Assembly (NCBI RefSeq): GCF_046159715.1
Contig: NZ_JBJXCT010000003.1
Span: forward strand, 62,001-126,000
Direction of reading: 5' to 3'
Length of the DNA stretch: 64,000 nucleotides
Source of the DNA: Pampinifervens sp037481935
GTDB lineage: Bacteria; Aquificota; Aquificia; Aquificales; Aquificaceae
Positions 47,442-55,185 of the stretch are shown here, in pieces. The notes under the pieces were generated by a model that did no database searches, had not been told where the DNA came from, and saw nothing but the letters and a program-made list of their open reading frames with translations. The translations under genes and the position numbers were made by a program. Each line of letters starts with the position of its first letter. The first letter of the stretch is position 1.

Positions 47442-48095
47442 TTAATACCATCTTCTCCTGAACATTTTCTTGGCAAGCAAATAACCTACCACAAACCCTC
47501 CTATGTGGGCAAACCATGCCACGCCTCCAACACCCATAAGGGGGAGGGTTATGAGCCCGTTTATGACCTGTATGAGTATCCACAGGCCTATGAAGAAGAC
47601 TGCAGGAAGCTCCATAAAGGTAAGAAAAAAGAAAATGGGAACAAGGGCGAGTATGCGGGCATGGGGAAACATCCAGAGATATGCACCAAGAACACCGCTT
47701 ATGGCACCACTGGCACCCACCATAGGAATTTCGGCCCCGCCAAAAAGCAGGCTGACAAGCATCTGAATTAGAGCCGCGCCTAGTCCTGACAGAATATAGA
47801 AAAGAAGATACTTGAGCCTGCCCATTCTGTCCTCCACATTGTCCCCAAATACCCAGAGAAACCACATGTTGCCTATTATGTGGAGCCAGCTTCCGTGGAG
47901 GAACATGTGTGTGAGAAGCGTTTGAGGTCTTTCAAAAAGGTCGGCAGGGACAAGCCCGTAGTAATATATAAAAAGATTCAACCTCTCATCAGAAAGGCTT
48001 ACTTCATAAAGCCACACAACGGAACAGGTAAGTATGATGCCAAGGTTTACCACAGGAAAGCTCCTGTGAGGGTTGACATCCTTTATGGGTATCAT
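47442..48095 (-). CDS. rhomboid family intramembrane serine protease
   Basis: This 217-aa protein has six or seven helices. The rhomboid signatures are HIIGNMWFLWVFGDNVEDRMG, the nucleophile serine in GASGAISGVLGAYLW, and the catalytic histidine in WFAHIGGFVVGYLLA. It cleaves transmembrane substrates; the targets are unknown. It diverges from lptB with a 23-bp gap. Confidence 0.92.
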   Translation of the reverse strand: MIPIKDVNPHRSFPVVNLGIILTCSVVWLYEVSLSDERLNLFIYYYGLVPADLFERPQTLLTHMFLHGSWLHIIGNMWFLWVFGDNVEDRMGRLKYLLFYILSGLGAALIQMLVSLLFGGAEIPMVGASGAISGVLGAYLWMFPHARILALVPIFFFLTFMELPAVFFIGLWILIQVINGLITLPLMGVGGVAWFAHIGGFVVGYLLAKKMFRRRWY

Positions 48096-48105
48096 GCCAA
48101 TAGTT

Positions 48106-48111
48106 TAAAAT
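48106..48111 (+). promoter_or_regulatory. -10 box of lptB
   Basis: TAAAAT ends exactly 7 bp before the GTG start of lptB. On the minus strand TAAACT (48102-48107) lies 6 bp before the rhomboid ATG, a weaker divergent partner. Confidence 0.5.
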
Positions 48112-48118
48112 CTTTAAG

Positions 48119-48835
48119 GTGCTGGTTGCAAGGGAGATAAAAAAGAGCTTTAGAAAAAGGGAAATTTTAAGAGGGGTAGACCTTGAGCTTAGAAGAGGAG
48201 AGATAGTGGGGCTTCTTGGTCCAAACGGTGCCGGTAAAACAACGCTCTTTAACTGCCTTGTGGGGTTTTTACCCGTTGATGGCGGGAGGATAGAGCTTGA
48301 GGGTGAAGATATAACCCATCTACCAGCCCATAAAAGGGCAAGAAAGGGAATAACCTTCCTTCCTCAGGAGCATACAACCTTTGAAGACCTTACAGTCCTT
48401 GAGAACCTCCTCATATTCCTTGAGTTTTTTGAAGAGGGAAGAGAATCACAGCTTGTGAGAGCAGAGGAGCTTCTTGCAGACTTTGGGCTCTGGGAGCTCA
48501 GGAATCAAAAGGCGGGGAGGCTCTCAGGGGGTCAGAAGAGAAGGCTTGAAGTGGCAAGGTCCCTGATACCCAGGCCAAGATACATCTTCTTTGATGAACC
48601 CTTCACCGGTATAGACCCCATAATGCTCTCAGACATAAGGTCCATGATTATGAGCCTCAAACATCAGAACATAGGAGTTCTCATAACAGACCATAACGTC
48701 AGGGAAACTATAAGGATGGTGGACAGGGTATACATAATAAGCGATGGTATGATACTTGCAGAGGGTGAGCCCCACGAGGTGAGCGAGAGGGAGGATGTGA
48801 GAGAAGTGTATCTGGGGAGAGATTTTAGCTGGTAG
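48119..48835 (+). CDS. lptB: LPS export ABC transporter ATPase LptB
   Basis: LptB powers extraction of lipopolysaccharide from the inner membrane with LptFG. The 238-aa protein has Walker A GLLGPNGAGKTTLF, signature LSGGQKRRLEVARSL, Walker B YIFFDEPFTGIDP and the switch TDHNVRET. The ending VREVYLGRDFSW is characteristic of LptB. The start is GTG 48119. LptB, LpxD and Skp in the same window confirm a Gram-negative envelope. Its 3' end overlaps the opposing gene by 11 bp. Confidence 0.92.
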   Translation: MLVAREIKKSFRKREILRGVDLELRRGEIVGLLGPNGAGKTTLFNCLVGFLPVDGGRIELEGEDITHLPAHKRARKGITFLPQEHTTFEDLTVLENLLIFLEFFEEGRESQLVRAEELLADFGLWELRNQKAGRLSGGQKRRLEVARSLIPRPRYIFFDEPFTGIDPIMLSDIRSMIMSLKHQNIGVLITDHNVRETIRMVDRVYIISDGMILAEGEPHEVSEREDVREVYLGRDFSW

Positions 48836-49961
48836 GTCTGAAAAGAAGGGATTTTATGAGGACTGACACCATAAAATACAGCCAGAGAATTAGATAAGGA
48901 AAGTTTGAGAAGAAAGAAATGGGCTTGCCATAAGCATCTGCAAAGACCATCCATGAAAGGCTGAAAGGTAATAAGGGGAGAATTCTTCTCAGAGCCTTTT
49001 CATCAAGAAGGTCTGATATGGAAATCCCCCGTATTCCAGAGAACCTCCAGTTGTAAACAATCCTCGGATAGAGGTGTGCAAGCCCGCCCATTATGGTTAT
49101 TCCAGTAAAGCCGTAAATTAGAAGGTCAAAATGTATGGGAAGAAGAAAGGAAACAAGTCCCTCACCTGCCATTATAGAGCCGAGAAGAAGACCGAAGGGC
49201 AATATGATGAGGGCCAAGAGAAAATACCTTACCACAAGGGGAATCTCCTTAGGCATGCGTCTTCTGGAAAATACCGAGTAGAGTATGTATAGAAAGTATC
49301 CAGCAAAAGCAAGCACTAGAAGGCTTGCGAGGGAAACAAGCCTGTAGTTAAGGAAATAAAGGCTTAGAAGAAAAAGAGGAAGGTATAAAAGGCTCAGGTA
49401 GAAAAGCCTTCTACTCAGGACTATGTTGAGAGGTTCCATATAAAGCATGGGTATCCACGCAAGCTCAACACCAACAACCACATTTAACATAAAACCCAGA
49501 GTAAGCGTATGCACTGCAAGTGCAAGGGGAAGATAGCCAAGTTCTGAAAGAAGAAGAAAAATGCTGGCAAGAAGAAGGTAGAAGGTGCCAAGACCAAGGA
49601 ACTTAACAGTTACAGGTTGCCAGTTTCTTACGGATATCAGTATGTTTACTGTAAAGAGTAAAGAGGCAAAGGCATATAAGAGGCTTGCGTGGAGCGTCTG
49701 GAAAGAGTAAAAAAGAAGAGAGGCAAGGAAACTGAGGACAAAGACCAGGTAGGAAAGCCACTGAAGTCCGAGAGGCCTGCCCTGAGAGTTGGGAACTATC
49801 TGATACATGGCGGACATTATGGTATGGGCCACAAAGCCAAAAACCGCAACTATCCAAACGGCTTTTTGGTCAAGCTGAAGGCTCTTGATTATCAAAGAGT
49901 AAAGAAGATCAGATATAGCCAGAAAGAAAAAGGGTATGCTTACCCTTGATATGTAAAACAT
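48825..49961 (-). CDS. 12-TM membrane protein with conserved histidines (NnrS / heme-copper oxidase-like)
   Basis: This 378-aa protein is almost entirely hydrophobic, with about 12 helices. Histidines occur at positions typical of NnrS and the NorB/CcoN helical bundle: GFVAHTIMSAMYQIVPN, AVHTLTLGFMLNVVVGVEL, and PIHFDLLIYGFTGITIMGG followed by LAHLYPR. The last block resembles the H-x-x-L-x-x-x-GF and YHxxPR patterns of that superfamily. It may bind heme or copper and respond to NO, but the family is not certain. It has the only full TTGACA promoter adjacent to a leaderless start in the window. Confidence 0.6.
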   Translation of the reverse strand: MFYISRVSIPFFFLAISDLLYSLIIKSLQLDQKAVWIVAVFGFVAHTIMSAMYQIVPNSQGRPLGLQWLSYLVFVLSFLASLLFYSFQTLHASLLYAFASLLFTVNILISVRNWQPVTVKFLGLGTFYLLLASIFLLLSELGYLPLALAVHTLTLGFMLNVVVGVELAWIPMLYMEPLNIVLSRRLFYLSLLYLPLFLLSLYFLNYRLVSLASLLVLAFAGYFLYILYSVFSRRRMPKEIPLVVRYFLLALIILPFGLLLGSIMAGEGLVSFLLPIHFDLLIYGFTGITIMGGLAHLYPRIVYNWRFSGIRGISISDLLDEKALRRILPLLPFSLSWMVFADAYGKPISFFSNFPYLILWLYFMVSVLIKSLLFRPTS

Positions 49962-49968
49962 GATTTAT

Positions 49969-49997
49969 ATAGTAAGCGATTACTTATTTATTGTCAA
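49969..49997 (-). promoter_or_regulatory. promoter of the NnrS-like gene
   Basis: On the minus strand TTGACA (49992-49997), a 17-bp spacer, and TACTAT (49969-49974), then 7 bp to ATG 49961. The full consensus -35 makes this the best-supported leaderless start in the window. Confidence 0.75.
49971..49984. promoter_or_regulatory. dyad AGTAA-N4-TTACT in the promoter spacer
   Basis: Two 5-bp inverted arms lie between the -35 and -10 boxes of the NnrS-like gene, an ideal site for a repressor. The binder is unknown. Confidence 0.4.
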
Positions 49998-50038
49998 GTC
50001 AGGATGACAGAAAGCAGTGAATGGTGGAAGTTAAAGCC

Positions 50039-50044
50039 TATAAT
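50039..50044 (+). promoter_or_regulatory. -10 box of the sulfite-oxidase-fold gene
   Basis: TATAAT ends 8 bp before ATG 50053. The following AAAAGAGC is not a convincing Shine-Dalgarno sequence, so the start is probably leaderless. No -35 is seen. Confidence 0.5.
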
Positions 50045-50052
50045 AAAAGAGC

Positions 50053-50649
50053 ATGGAGAAAAAAATTATTGTTAGCCCCATAAACCTCAAGGAAGACAGG
50101 CTTCCGCCCGGTCAGAGATGGATATCTGCGCCCATAGTCTATGACATAGTAGAGGAAATCCCCAGCTGGGATGTTAAGGGTTATCGCTTCAGAGTGTTCG
50201 GTCTTGTGGAGAATCCCCTTGAGCTTACCTACGAAGAGCTCCTAAAACTACCCTCTGTAGAGCTCATAGCGGACTTTCACTGCGTTACGCGATGGAGCGT
50301 AAAGGAGATAGAATGGGAAGGTGTGCAGACCTCATACATACTCAGCCTTGCAAAGCCAAAGCCCACCGCAAGGTATGTTATGGTTCACTGTCTGGAAGGA
50401 TACACCACAAACTTACCACTCCAATACCTCTACGAAGAGGACAGCATACTGGCCTATAAAATGTATGGAAAACCCATACCTCTGAGACACGGCTACCCAC
50501 TCAGGCTTATAGTTCCAAAGCTCTACGCCTGGAAGAGTGCCAAGTATGTGTGGGGTATAGAATTGATTGATGAGGATGTGCCGGGCTTCTGGGAGCAAAG
50601 GGGTTATAACATGAGGGGTGACCCATGGAAGGAGGAGCGATACTGGTAA
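50053..50649 (+). CDS. sulfite-oxidase-like molybdopterin-dependent oxidoreductase
   Basis: This 198-aa protein has the sulfite oxidase/MsrP molybdopterin fold. The molybdenum-ligand cysteine is Cys77 in LIADFHCVTRWS, followed by VMVHCLEGYTTNLPL and GKPIPLRHGYPLRLIVPKLYAWKSAKYV. It has no signal peptide or dimerisation domain, so it is a short cytoplasmic member such as the YuiH group. The substrate is unknown. It overlaps rluB by 25 bp. Confidence 0.85.
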   Translation: MEKKIIVSPINLKEDRLPPGQRWISAPIVYDIVEEIPSWDVKGYRFRVFGLVENPLELTYEELLKLPSVELIADFHCVTRWSVKEIEWEGVQTSYILSLAKPKPTARYVMVHCLEGYTTNLPLQYLYEEDSILAYKMYGKPIPLRHGYPLRLIVPKLYAWKSAKYVWGIELIDEDVPGFWEQRGYNMRGDPWKEERYW

Positions 50650-51380
50650 GACTGAACCGATATCTCTCCATGTGCGGAGTTGCTTCAAGAAGGAGGGCAG
50701 ATGAGCTTATACTGCAGGGAAGGGTAAAGGTGAATGGGCTTGTGGTGAAAGAGCTGGGATGGAGAGTAGACCCGCAGAAGGACGTGGTGGAGGTGGATGG
50801 AAAAGAAGTAAAGCCTCTAAGATGCAGATACATAATCCTCTACAAGCCCTGCTGTTATCTAACTGCCCTTGGACCACCCAGAGATGGCAAAAAGACCATT
50901 GAGGAGCTGATAAAGGATATCCCTGAAAAGGTCTATCCCGCAGGAAGGCTTGACTACAATGCAGAGGGGCTTCTCATACTTACCAACGATGGCGAGCTTG
51001 CTCACAGGATAATGCACCCCAGGCACAAACTTCCGAAGACCTACCTTGTCTGGGTTTCTGGGAAAGTGAGCAAAGATACGATTGACGCCATGAAAAAAGG
51101 TGCTTTGCTTGAAGATGGTCCTGCAAAACCAGACAGTGTCAGACTTATAAAGCATGAAAAAGATATGAGCCTTATAGAACTGGTTTTCCATGAGGGGAGA
51201 AAGCATATAGTAAAGAGGTTTGTCTCCAGCTTCGGGCACAGAGTTACAAGGCTAAAAAGGGTCGCCATAGGACCTGTAAGGCTGGGGAATCTCAAGCCAG
51301 GTCAGTGGAGGGACATGACAAAAGAGGAACTAAAGAGCCTGCATAAAGCCCTTGGTCTAACACCTGTAAGGAGGGGATAA
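50625..51380 (+). CDS. rluB: 23S rRNA pseudouridine synthase, RluB type
   Basis: This protein of about 250 aa has an N-terminal S4 RNA-binding domain (RLNRYLSMCGVASRRRADELI) and a pseudouridine synthase domain with the catalytic aspartate in YPAGRLDYNAEGLLILTNDG. LVFHEGRKHIVKRF is the conserved C-terminal motif. RluB/RluE/RluF cannot be told apart with certainty. The start is unclear: ATG 50625 is used, but its AAGGAGGA lies inside the reading frame and would better serve a CTG eight codons in. Confidence 0.88.
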   Translation: MEGGAILVRLNRYLSMCGVASRRRADELILQGRVKVNGLVVKELGWRVDPQKDVVEVDGKEVKPLRCRYIILYKPCCYLTALGPPRDGKKTIEELIKDIPEKVYPAGRLDYNAEGLLILTNDGELAHRIMHPRHKLPKTYLVWVSGKVSKDTIDAMKKGALLEDGPAKPDSVRLIKHEKDMSLIELVFHEGRKHIVKRFVSSFGHRVTRLKRVAIGPVRLGNLKPGQWRDMTKEELKSLHKALGLTPVRRG

Positions 51381-51382
51381 GA

Positions 51383-51751
51383 GTGGAGAACATCCTGAAG
51401 CTCATTGCACTTTTTCTGGCTCTTTTCTTTGGACTGATGCTGGGCTTGAGATTTTACGCAGGCATGAGGAGCAAGAAGATGCTTGGAAGGAAAACTGAAA
51501 TACTAAGGGATGGGATAGTTTACTTCTATTCTGAGAGATGCGGAGCCTGCAAGCTGATGAAGCCCGAAATAGAAAAACTCAAGGAGAAATTGACAATTAT
51601 AGAGATGGATGTGGCAAAGCCCGAGGGCTTCCAGAAGGCAAAAGAGCTGGGAATCATGGCAACGCCTACAACCCTTGTGGTTAAGGATGGTATAATTAAG
51701 AAGGTGTTTGTGGGTGTTGTTAGGCACCAGAGAATACTTCAGGAGGTGTAA
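51383..51751 (+). CDS. membrane-anchored thioredoxin-like protein
   Basis: This 122-aa protein has one N-terminal transmembrane helix (residues about 4-26) and a thioredoxin fold with the active site SERCGACKLMKPE (CGAC). IMATPTTLVVKDG carries the cis-proline. It is probably an extracytoplasmic thiol reductase or oxidase. The start is GTG 51383, with GGAGGGG upstream. It lies between rluB (2-bp gap) and the transaldolase gene (3-bp gap). Confidence 0.8.
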   Translation: MENILKLIALFLALFFGLMLGLRFYAGMRSKKMLGRKTEILRDGIVYFYSERCGACKLMKPEIEKLKEKLTIIEMDVAKPEGFQKAKELGIMATPTTLVVKDGIIKKVFVGVVRHQRILQEV

Positions 51752-51754
51752 GTT

Positions 51755-52411
51755 ATGCAGTTTTTCCTTGATACCGGTATGGTGGACGAAATAAAACAGG
51801 CTATTGAATGGGGCATACTTGACGGTGTGACCACCAACCCGAGCCTGATAGCAAAAACAGGAAGACCCTTTCTGGAAGTGGCTAAGGAGATACTCCAGCT
51901 GGTGGACGGTCCAGTGAGCCTTGAGACAGTCTCAAGGGATGCAGAGGGCATGATAAGGGAGGGAAGGATGCTGGCGGAGCTGGGCGACAACGTGGTGGTT
52001 AAGATACCCATGACTCCTGAAGGCATGAAGGCGGTTCAAGTTCTGGAATCTGAGGGTATACCCACAAACGTCACCCTTGTTTTTTCACCTGCTCAGGCCC
52101 TTATCGCAGCGAAGGCGGGTGCAAGCTTTGTATCTCCCTTCATAGGTAGAATAGACGATGTTTCAAGCGATGGAATGAAGGTTATAAGGGAGGTGAAGCA
52201 GATATTTGACAACTACGACATAGTGGACACAGAGATTATAGTTGCCAGTGTGAGACATCCCATGCATGTGGTGGAGGCAGCCCTTATAGGTGCAGACATA
52301 TGCACCATGCCATTTGAAGTCATGAAAAAGCTCTTCCAGCACCCTCTTACCGATAAGGGCATGGAACTTTTCATAAAAGACTGGGAAAAGGTCCCGGAAA
52401 GGCCCTTTTAG
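51755..52411 (+). CDS. tal: transaldolase / fructose-6-phosphate aldolase family
   Basis: This 218-aa TIM barrel is a short-form transaldolase. It begins MQFFLDTGMVDEIKQAIEWG and has DGVTTNPSLIAKTGR, VVVKIPMTPEGMKAV with the Schiff-base lysine, and ASFVSPFIGRIDD. It works in the non-oxidative pentose phosphate route. The subfamily also includes fructose-6-phosphate aldolase, which cannot be excluded. Its stop overlaps rseP on the other strand by 4 bp. Confidence 0.93.
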   Translation: MQFFLDTGMVDEIKQAIEWGILDGVTTNPSLIAKTGRPFLEVAKEILQLVDGPVSLETVSRDAEGMIREGRMLAELGDNVVVKIPMTPEGMKAVQVLESEGIPTNVTLVFSPAQALIAAKAGASFVSPFIGRIDDVSSDGMKVIREVKQIFDNYDIVDTEIIVASVRHPMHVVEAALIGADICTMPFEVMKKLFQHPLTDKGMELFIKDWEKVPERPF

Positions 52412-53703
52412 AGCCTTCCGCCGCTCAGTATTCTCAGTATGTCGTTTATTATCACAAAGCCCGCAAGGGCTATTATTATGGCGTAGCCGGCCTTTACCCA
52501 TACCTCTTTGAACCTTGGTGAGAAAGGCTTCCTTCTTATGGATTCCATAAGAAACAGAAGTATAAGACCTCCATCAAGAACGGGAAGGGGTATGAGATTG
52601 AATATGGCAAGCTGAACGGATATAAAAGCCATCATGCCCACAAAGGGAAGTATGCCCTGCTGTGCGGACTCACCTGCCAGCTGAGCTATGGCTATGGGGC
52701 CCCCAAGGGTCTTTATGGACAGACCGCCCGTTATAAGACTCCAGAGAGCTTTCAGAGAAAGAAGGCTCAGCATATAGGTTCTCTGAACTCCATCAATAAA
52801 AGCCTGCAGTGGTGGCTCTCTGCTTTCCTCTCTTTCCACGTGGGGAGCTATACCCAGAACTGGCAGACCTGTCCTCTGGTCTACTTTTGGAATGACCGTC
52901 TTTTCCTCCATATACTCTCCCCTCTGTATGGCGAGGGTTATTGGTCTGTCCCCAGATTCTCTTATAAGCCTTACAAGCTCATACCAGCCCCTTACCTCAC
53001 GACCGTTAACCCGGAGTATTCTGTCCCCAGCCTGAAGCCCCACCTGACTTGCAGGACTATCTTCCACCACCCTTCCTATCACGGCGGGAAGCCACGGCTC
53101 TGCACCAAAGCCTGCAGACCTACTTATGCTGTCTTTCACATGAAGGCTTAATTCCCTGCCGTCTCTGAGGACCTTTACTGTCCAGCTTTTGCTGAGTATA
53201 TTTTCAAAGACCACCTTTTCCACATCTCTCCATTTATCTACAGGTTTTGAATTGACTTCTATTATGATGTCCCCCTCCCTTATGCCCAGTTTATGGGCTA
53301 TGCTGTTTTCTACCACATGGCCCACAAGGGGCTTCTCAGAAAGATATTTCGGCACTTCTCTGCCTACCACTGATATAAGGGCAAATAGAATTATGGCGAG
53401 AATAAAGTTAAACAGGGGTCCTCCAAAGGCTATGAGTATCTTCTGCCAGTTGGGTTTTGAGGAAAAGGCTCTCGGGTCCTGAATCTGCTCCTCCTCCCCG
53501 TAGAGCTTGACAAAGCCACCAAGGGGAAGGACGGACACCCTGTATTCAGTGTCCCCAACCCTTTTGCTGAAAAGCACAGGACCAAAGCCTATGGAAAATA
53601 TATCCACCCTGACACCAAAGAGCCTTGCCATGAGAAAGTGCCCGAGCTCATGAAACCATATGAGCACACCTATCAAAACCAGAAAAGCCAGCACATATTC
53701 CAT
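52408..53703 (-). CDS. rseP: RseP-type site-2 intramembrane metalloprotease
   Basis: This 431-aa protein has an N-terminal HELGHF zinc motif within the first transmembrane helix, two PDZ domains (VGHVVENSIAHKLGIREGDII and VGRVVEDSPASQVGLQAGDRI), and the C-terminal FNLIPLPVLDGG motif with the third ligand. It cleaves anti-sigma factors or signal peptides in the membrane. It ends the operon beginning with the GlcF-like gene and has an AGGAGGT site. Confidence 0.95.
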   Translation of the reverse strand: MEYVLAFLVLIGVLIWFHELGHFLMARLFGVRVDIFSIGFGPVLFSKRVGDTEYRVSVLPLGGFVKLYGEEEQIQDPRAFSSKPNWQKILIAFGGPLFNFILAIILFALISVVGREVPKYLSEKPLVGHVVENSIAHKLGIREGDIIIEVNSKPVDKWRDVEKVVFENILSKSWTVKVLRDGRELSLHVKDSISRSAGFGAEPWLPAVIGRVVEDSPASQVGLQAGDRILRVNGREVRGWYELVRLIRESGDRPITLAIQRGEYMEEKTVIPKVDQRTGLPVLGIAPHVEREESREPPLQAFIDGVQRTYMLSLLSLKALWSLITGGLSIKTLGGPIAIAQLAGESAQQGILPFVGMMAFISVQLAIFNLIPLPVLDGGLILLFLMESIRRKPFSPRFKEVWVKAGYAIIIALAGFVIINDILRILSGGRL

Positions 53704-53713
53704 ACTTTACCTC

Positions 53714-53998
53714 CTACACAAGTCCTTCTTCTTTTAGCAATACAAAGCCTATTAGTATCTCCATGCCTCCAAAAAGTATGCCAAAGCCCCAGTAAAGGAA
53801 GGTTCTGAGTTCATCAAACTGACGCTGTGTGTCTCTTTTAAGGTCATCTATCTGCTTTTTAAGGTCATCTATCTGCTTCTGAAGATGTTTTTGTCCTTCC
53901 TCAAGTCTTATAATCCTGTCCCTGTCCTCCTGCGTAAAAGGAACTTCTCTTGGAAACGCTAAACCAGCGAGCATAATCAGGAGCAAGATTAGCTTCAT
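53714..53998 (-). CDS. 94-aa protein with signal, coiled coil and TM helix
   Basis: This 94-aa protein has a signal peptide (MKLILLLIMLAGLAFP), a coiled coil built of near-identical heptads (QIDDLKKQIDDLKRDTQRQF), and a C-terminal transmembrane helix. The coiled coil faces the periplasm if the signal is cleaved. A 21-bp DNA repeat encodes two KQIDDLK units. It resembles the small proteins at 20790 and 37187 in plan, with the membrane helix at the other end. The function is unknown. Confidence 0.6.
   Translation of the reverse strand: MKLILLLIMLAGLAFPREVPFTQEDRDRIIRLEEGQKHLQKQIDDLKKQIDDLKRDTQRQFDELRTFLYWGFGILFGGMEILIGFVLLKEEGLV
53840..53881. repeat. two tandem 21-bp units in a coiled-coil gene
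   Basis: AAGGTCATCTATCTGCTT plus three bases occurs twice head to tail, encoding one heptad each. It looks like a recent duplication by slippage and keeps the frame. Confidence 0.8.
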
Positions 53999-54000
53999 GC

Positions 54001-54399
54001 TTATTCTTCCCTTATGATTTTAACCACTACCTTTCTTTCCCTTGGACCATCAAACTCTGTAAGGAATATGGCTTCCCAGGTGCCCAGGACAAGGTCTCCA
54101 TCCTCTATGGGTATGACCCTTGAGTTGCCTATTATGGCACTCCTTATGTGCGCTGCAGAGTTCCCTTCCGAGTGGGCATAGGCGTCCCTCCATGGAACCA
54201 GCTTCTCTATGGAGTAAGCTATATCCTTTATCACATCAGGGTCTGCACCCTCATTTATAAGGACACAGGCAGTTGTATGAGGGACATAGACAAGGCATAT
54301 GCCCGATTTTACACCGGATGCCTTCACTATTTCTCGGACCTGACTTGTTATGTTTACAAAACTGGTATGTTTTGTGGTCCTGACCTTGATTACCACCAT
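54001..54399 (-). CDS. YjbQ family protein (UPF0047), copy 2
   Basis: This 132-aa protein matches UPF0047: ICLVYVPHTTACVLINEGADPDV, then DAYAHSEGNSAAHIRSAIIGNS, and LGTWEAIFLTEFDGPRERKVVVKI. It keeps the HTT and EGNSAAH motifs closer to the family consensus than copy 1 at 25878. The two copies have diverged well beyond recent duplication. It lies 1 bp from the V4R gene and 2 bp from the coiled-coil gene. Confidence 0.88.
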   Translation of the reverse strand: MVVIKVRTTKHTSFVNITSQVREIVKASGVKSGICLVYVPHTTACVLINEGADPDVIKDIAYSIEKLVPWRDAYAHSEGNSAAHIRSAIIGNSRVIPIEDGDLVLGTWEAIFLTEFDGPRERKVVVKIIREE

Positions 54400-54400
54400 G

Positions 54401-54886
54401 CTACTTGAGAGTTATCTTGAAAACACACCTTTCATGTCCCTGAGCCTTGCAGGCAATTTCCTTAACGCTCAGTTTTCTCTCCAGAAGCTCGCCAAGAAAA
54501 CCTTCAAAGAAGCCAGCCATAGGCTCACATACGGGGTTTTTGCTCTGCCCAACGGCTTCAACGAGAATTGAGCCATCAACTCTTATCTCCATCCTGTCAA
54601 GGTCATATTCAAACACATCCAGAAGCCTTGAGGATTCTGCTATGACTGTCAGCACATCGAGGGCTTCATCCAGTCTGTCTGTGTATATGCCATACCTTTC
54701 TTTGAGTATCTTCGCACCCTTTTTCCCGCCAAACTGAGTTGCCTTCTTTATTACCTTGTCAATGCCCAGTTTGCTGAGTTTGTGTATGTCCCTGTATCCA
54801 TCCACAAGGGCAGCACGGTGGACAAGCACAGACTCCCTTTCGATGGCTTCTGCAAGCGCCCTGAACTTATCCTTCAGATATTCCAT
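54401..54886 (-). CDS. V4R (4-vinyl reductase) domain protein
   Basis: This 161-aa protein ends in the V4R pattern EPMAGFFEGFLGELLERKLS and then VKEIACKAQGHERCVFKI, with the two conserved cysteines. The N-terminal part is helical. V4R domains bind small hydrophobic molecules and occur in bacteriochlorophyll synthesis enzymes, heme-NO-binding-like proteins and sensors. The ligand here is unknown. It overlaps the sufT-like gene by 13 bp. Confidence 0.75.
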   Translation of the reverse strand: MEYLKDKFRALAEAIERESVLVHRAALVDGYRDIHKLSKLGIDKVIKKATQFGGKKGAKILKERYGIYTDRLDEALDVLTVIAESSRLLDVFEYDLDRMEIRVDGSILVEAVGQSKNPVCEPMAGFFEGFLGELLERKLSVKEIACKAQGHERCVFKITLK

Positions 54887-55185
54887 CCCATACTCCTGAG
54901 TTTCTGCAAGCCTTCCTCAGATATCTTATCCCTGCTCCAGGCAGGCTCAAATACAAAGTTTATCACAACATCTTTTAACTGTGGAAAGTTTTTGAGGAGG
55001 TGTTCTCTTATATGTTGGGCGAAGAAGCCCCTTGCAGGGCAGGAAGGGACCGTGAGCGTCATGTCCACGTATGCCACATTCTCCTTTAACTGCACACCGT
55101 ATATGAGCCCCAGGTTCACTATATCTATGGGTATCTCCGGGTCTCTTATCTCCTTCAACCTTTCCAGAATTTCAAACTCTATCAT
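54874..55185 (-). CDS. MIP18/DUF59 family iron-sulfur assembly protein (SufT-like)
   Basis: This 103-aa protein has IRDPEIPIDIVNLGLIYGVQL near the N-terminus and VDMTLTVPSCPARGFFAQHI with the conserved cysteine. DUF59 proteins help mature Fe-S proteins. An Fe-S-rich protein is encoded upstream in the same operon. The start overlaps the galE stop by 4 bp. Confidence 0.85.
   Translation of the reverse strand: MIEFEILERLKEIRDPEIPIDIVNLGLIYGVQLKENVAYVDMTLTVPSCPARGFFAQHIREHLLKNFPQLKDVVINFVFEPAWSRDKISEEGLQKLRSMGWNI

Noticed and set aside
48073..48078. TTGACA as the -35 box of lptB
   Set aside because: The distance to the TAAAAT box is 27 bp, too long for a sigma-70 promoter.
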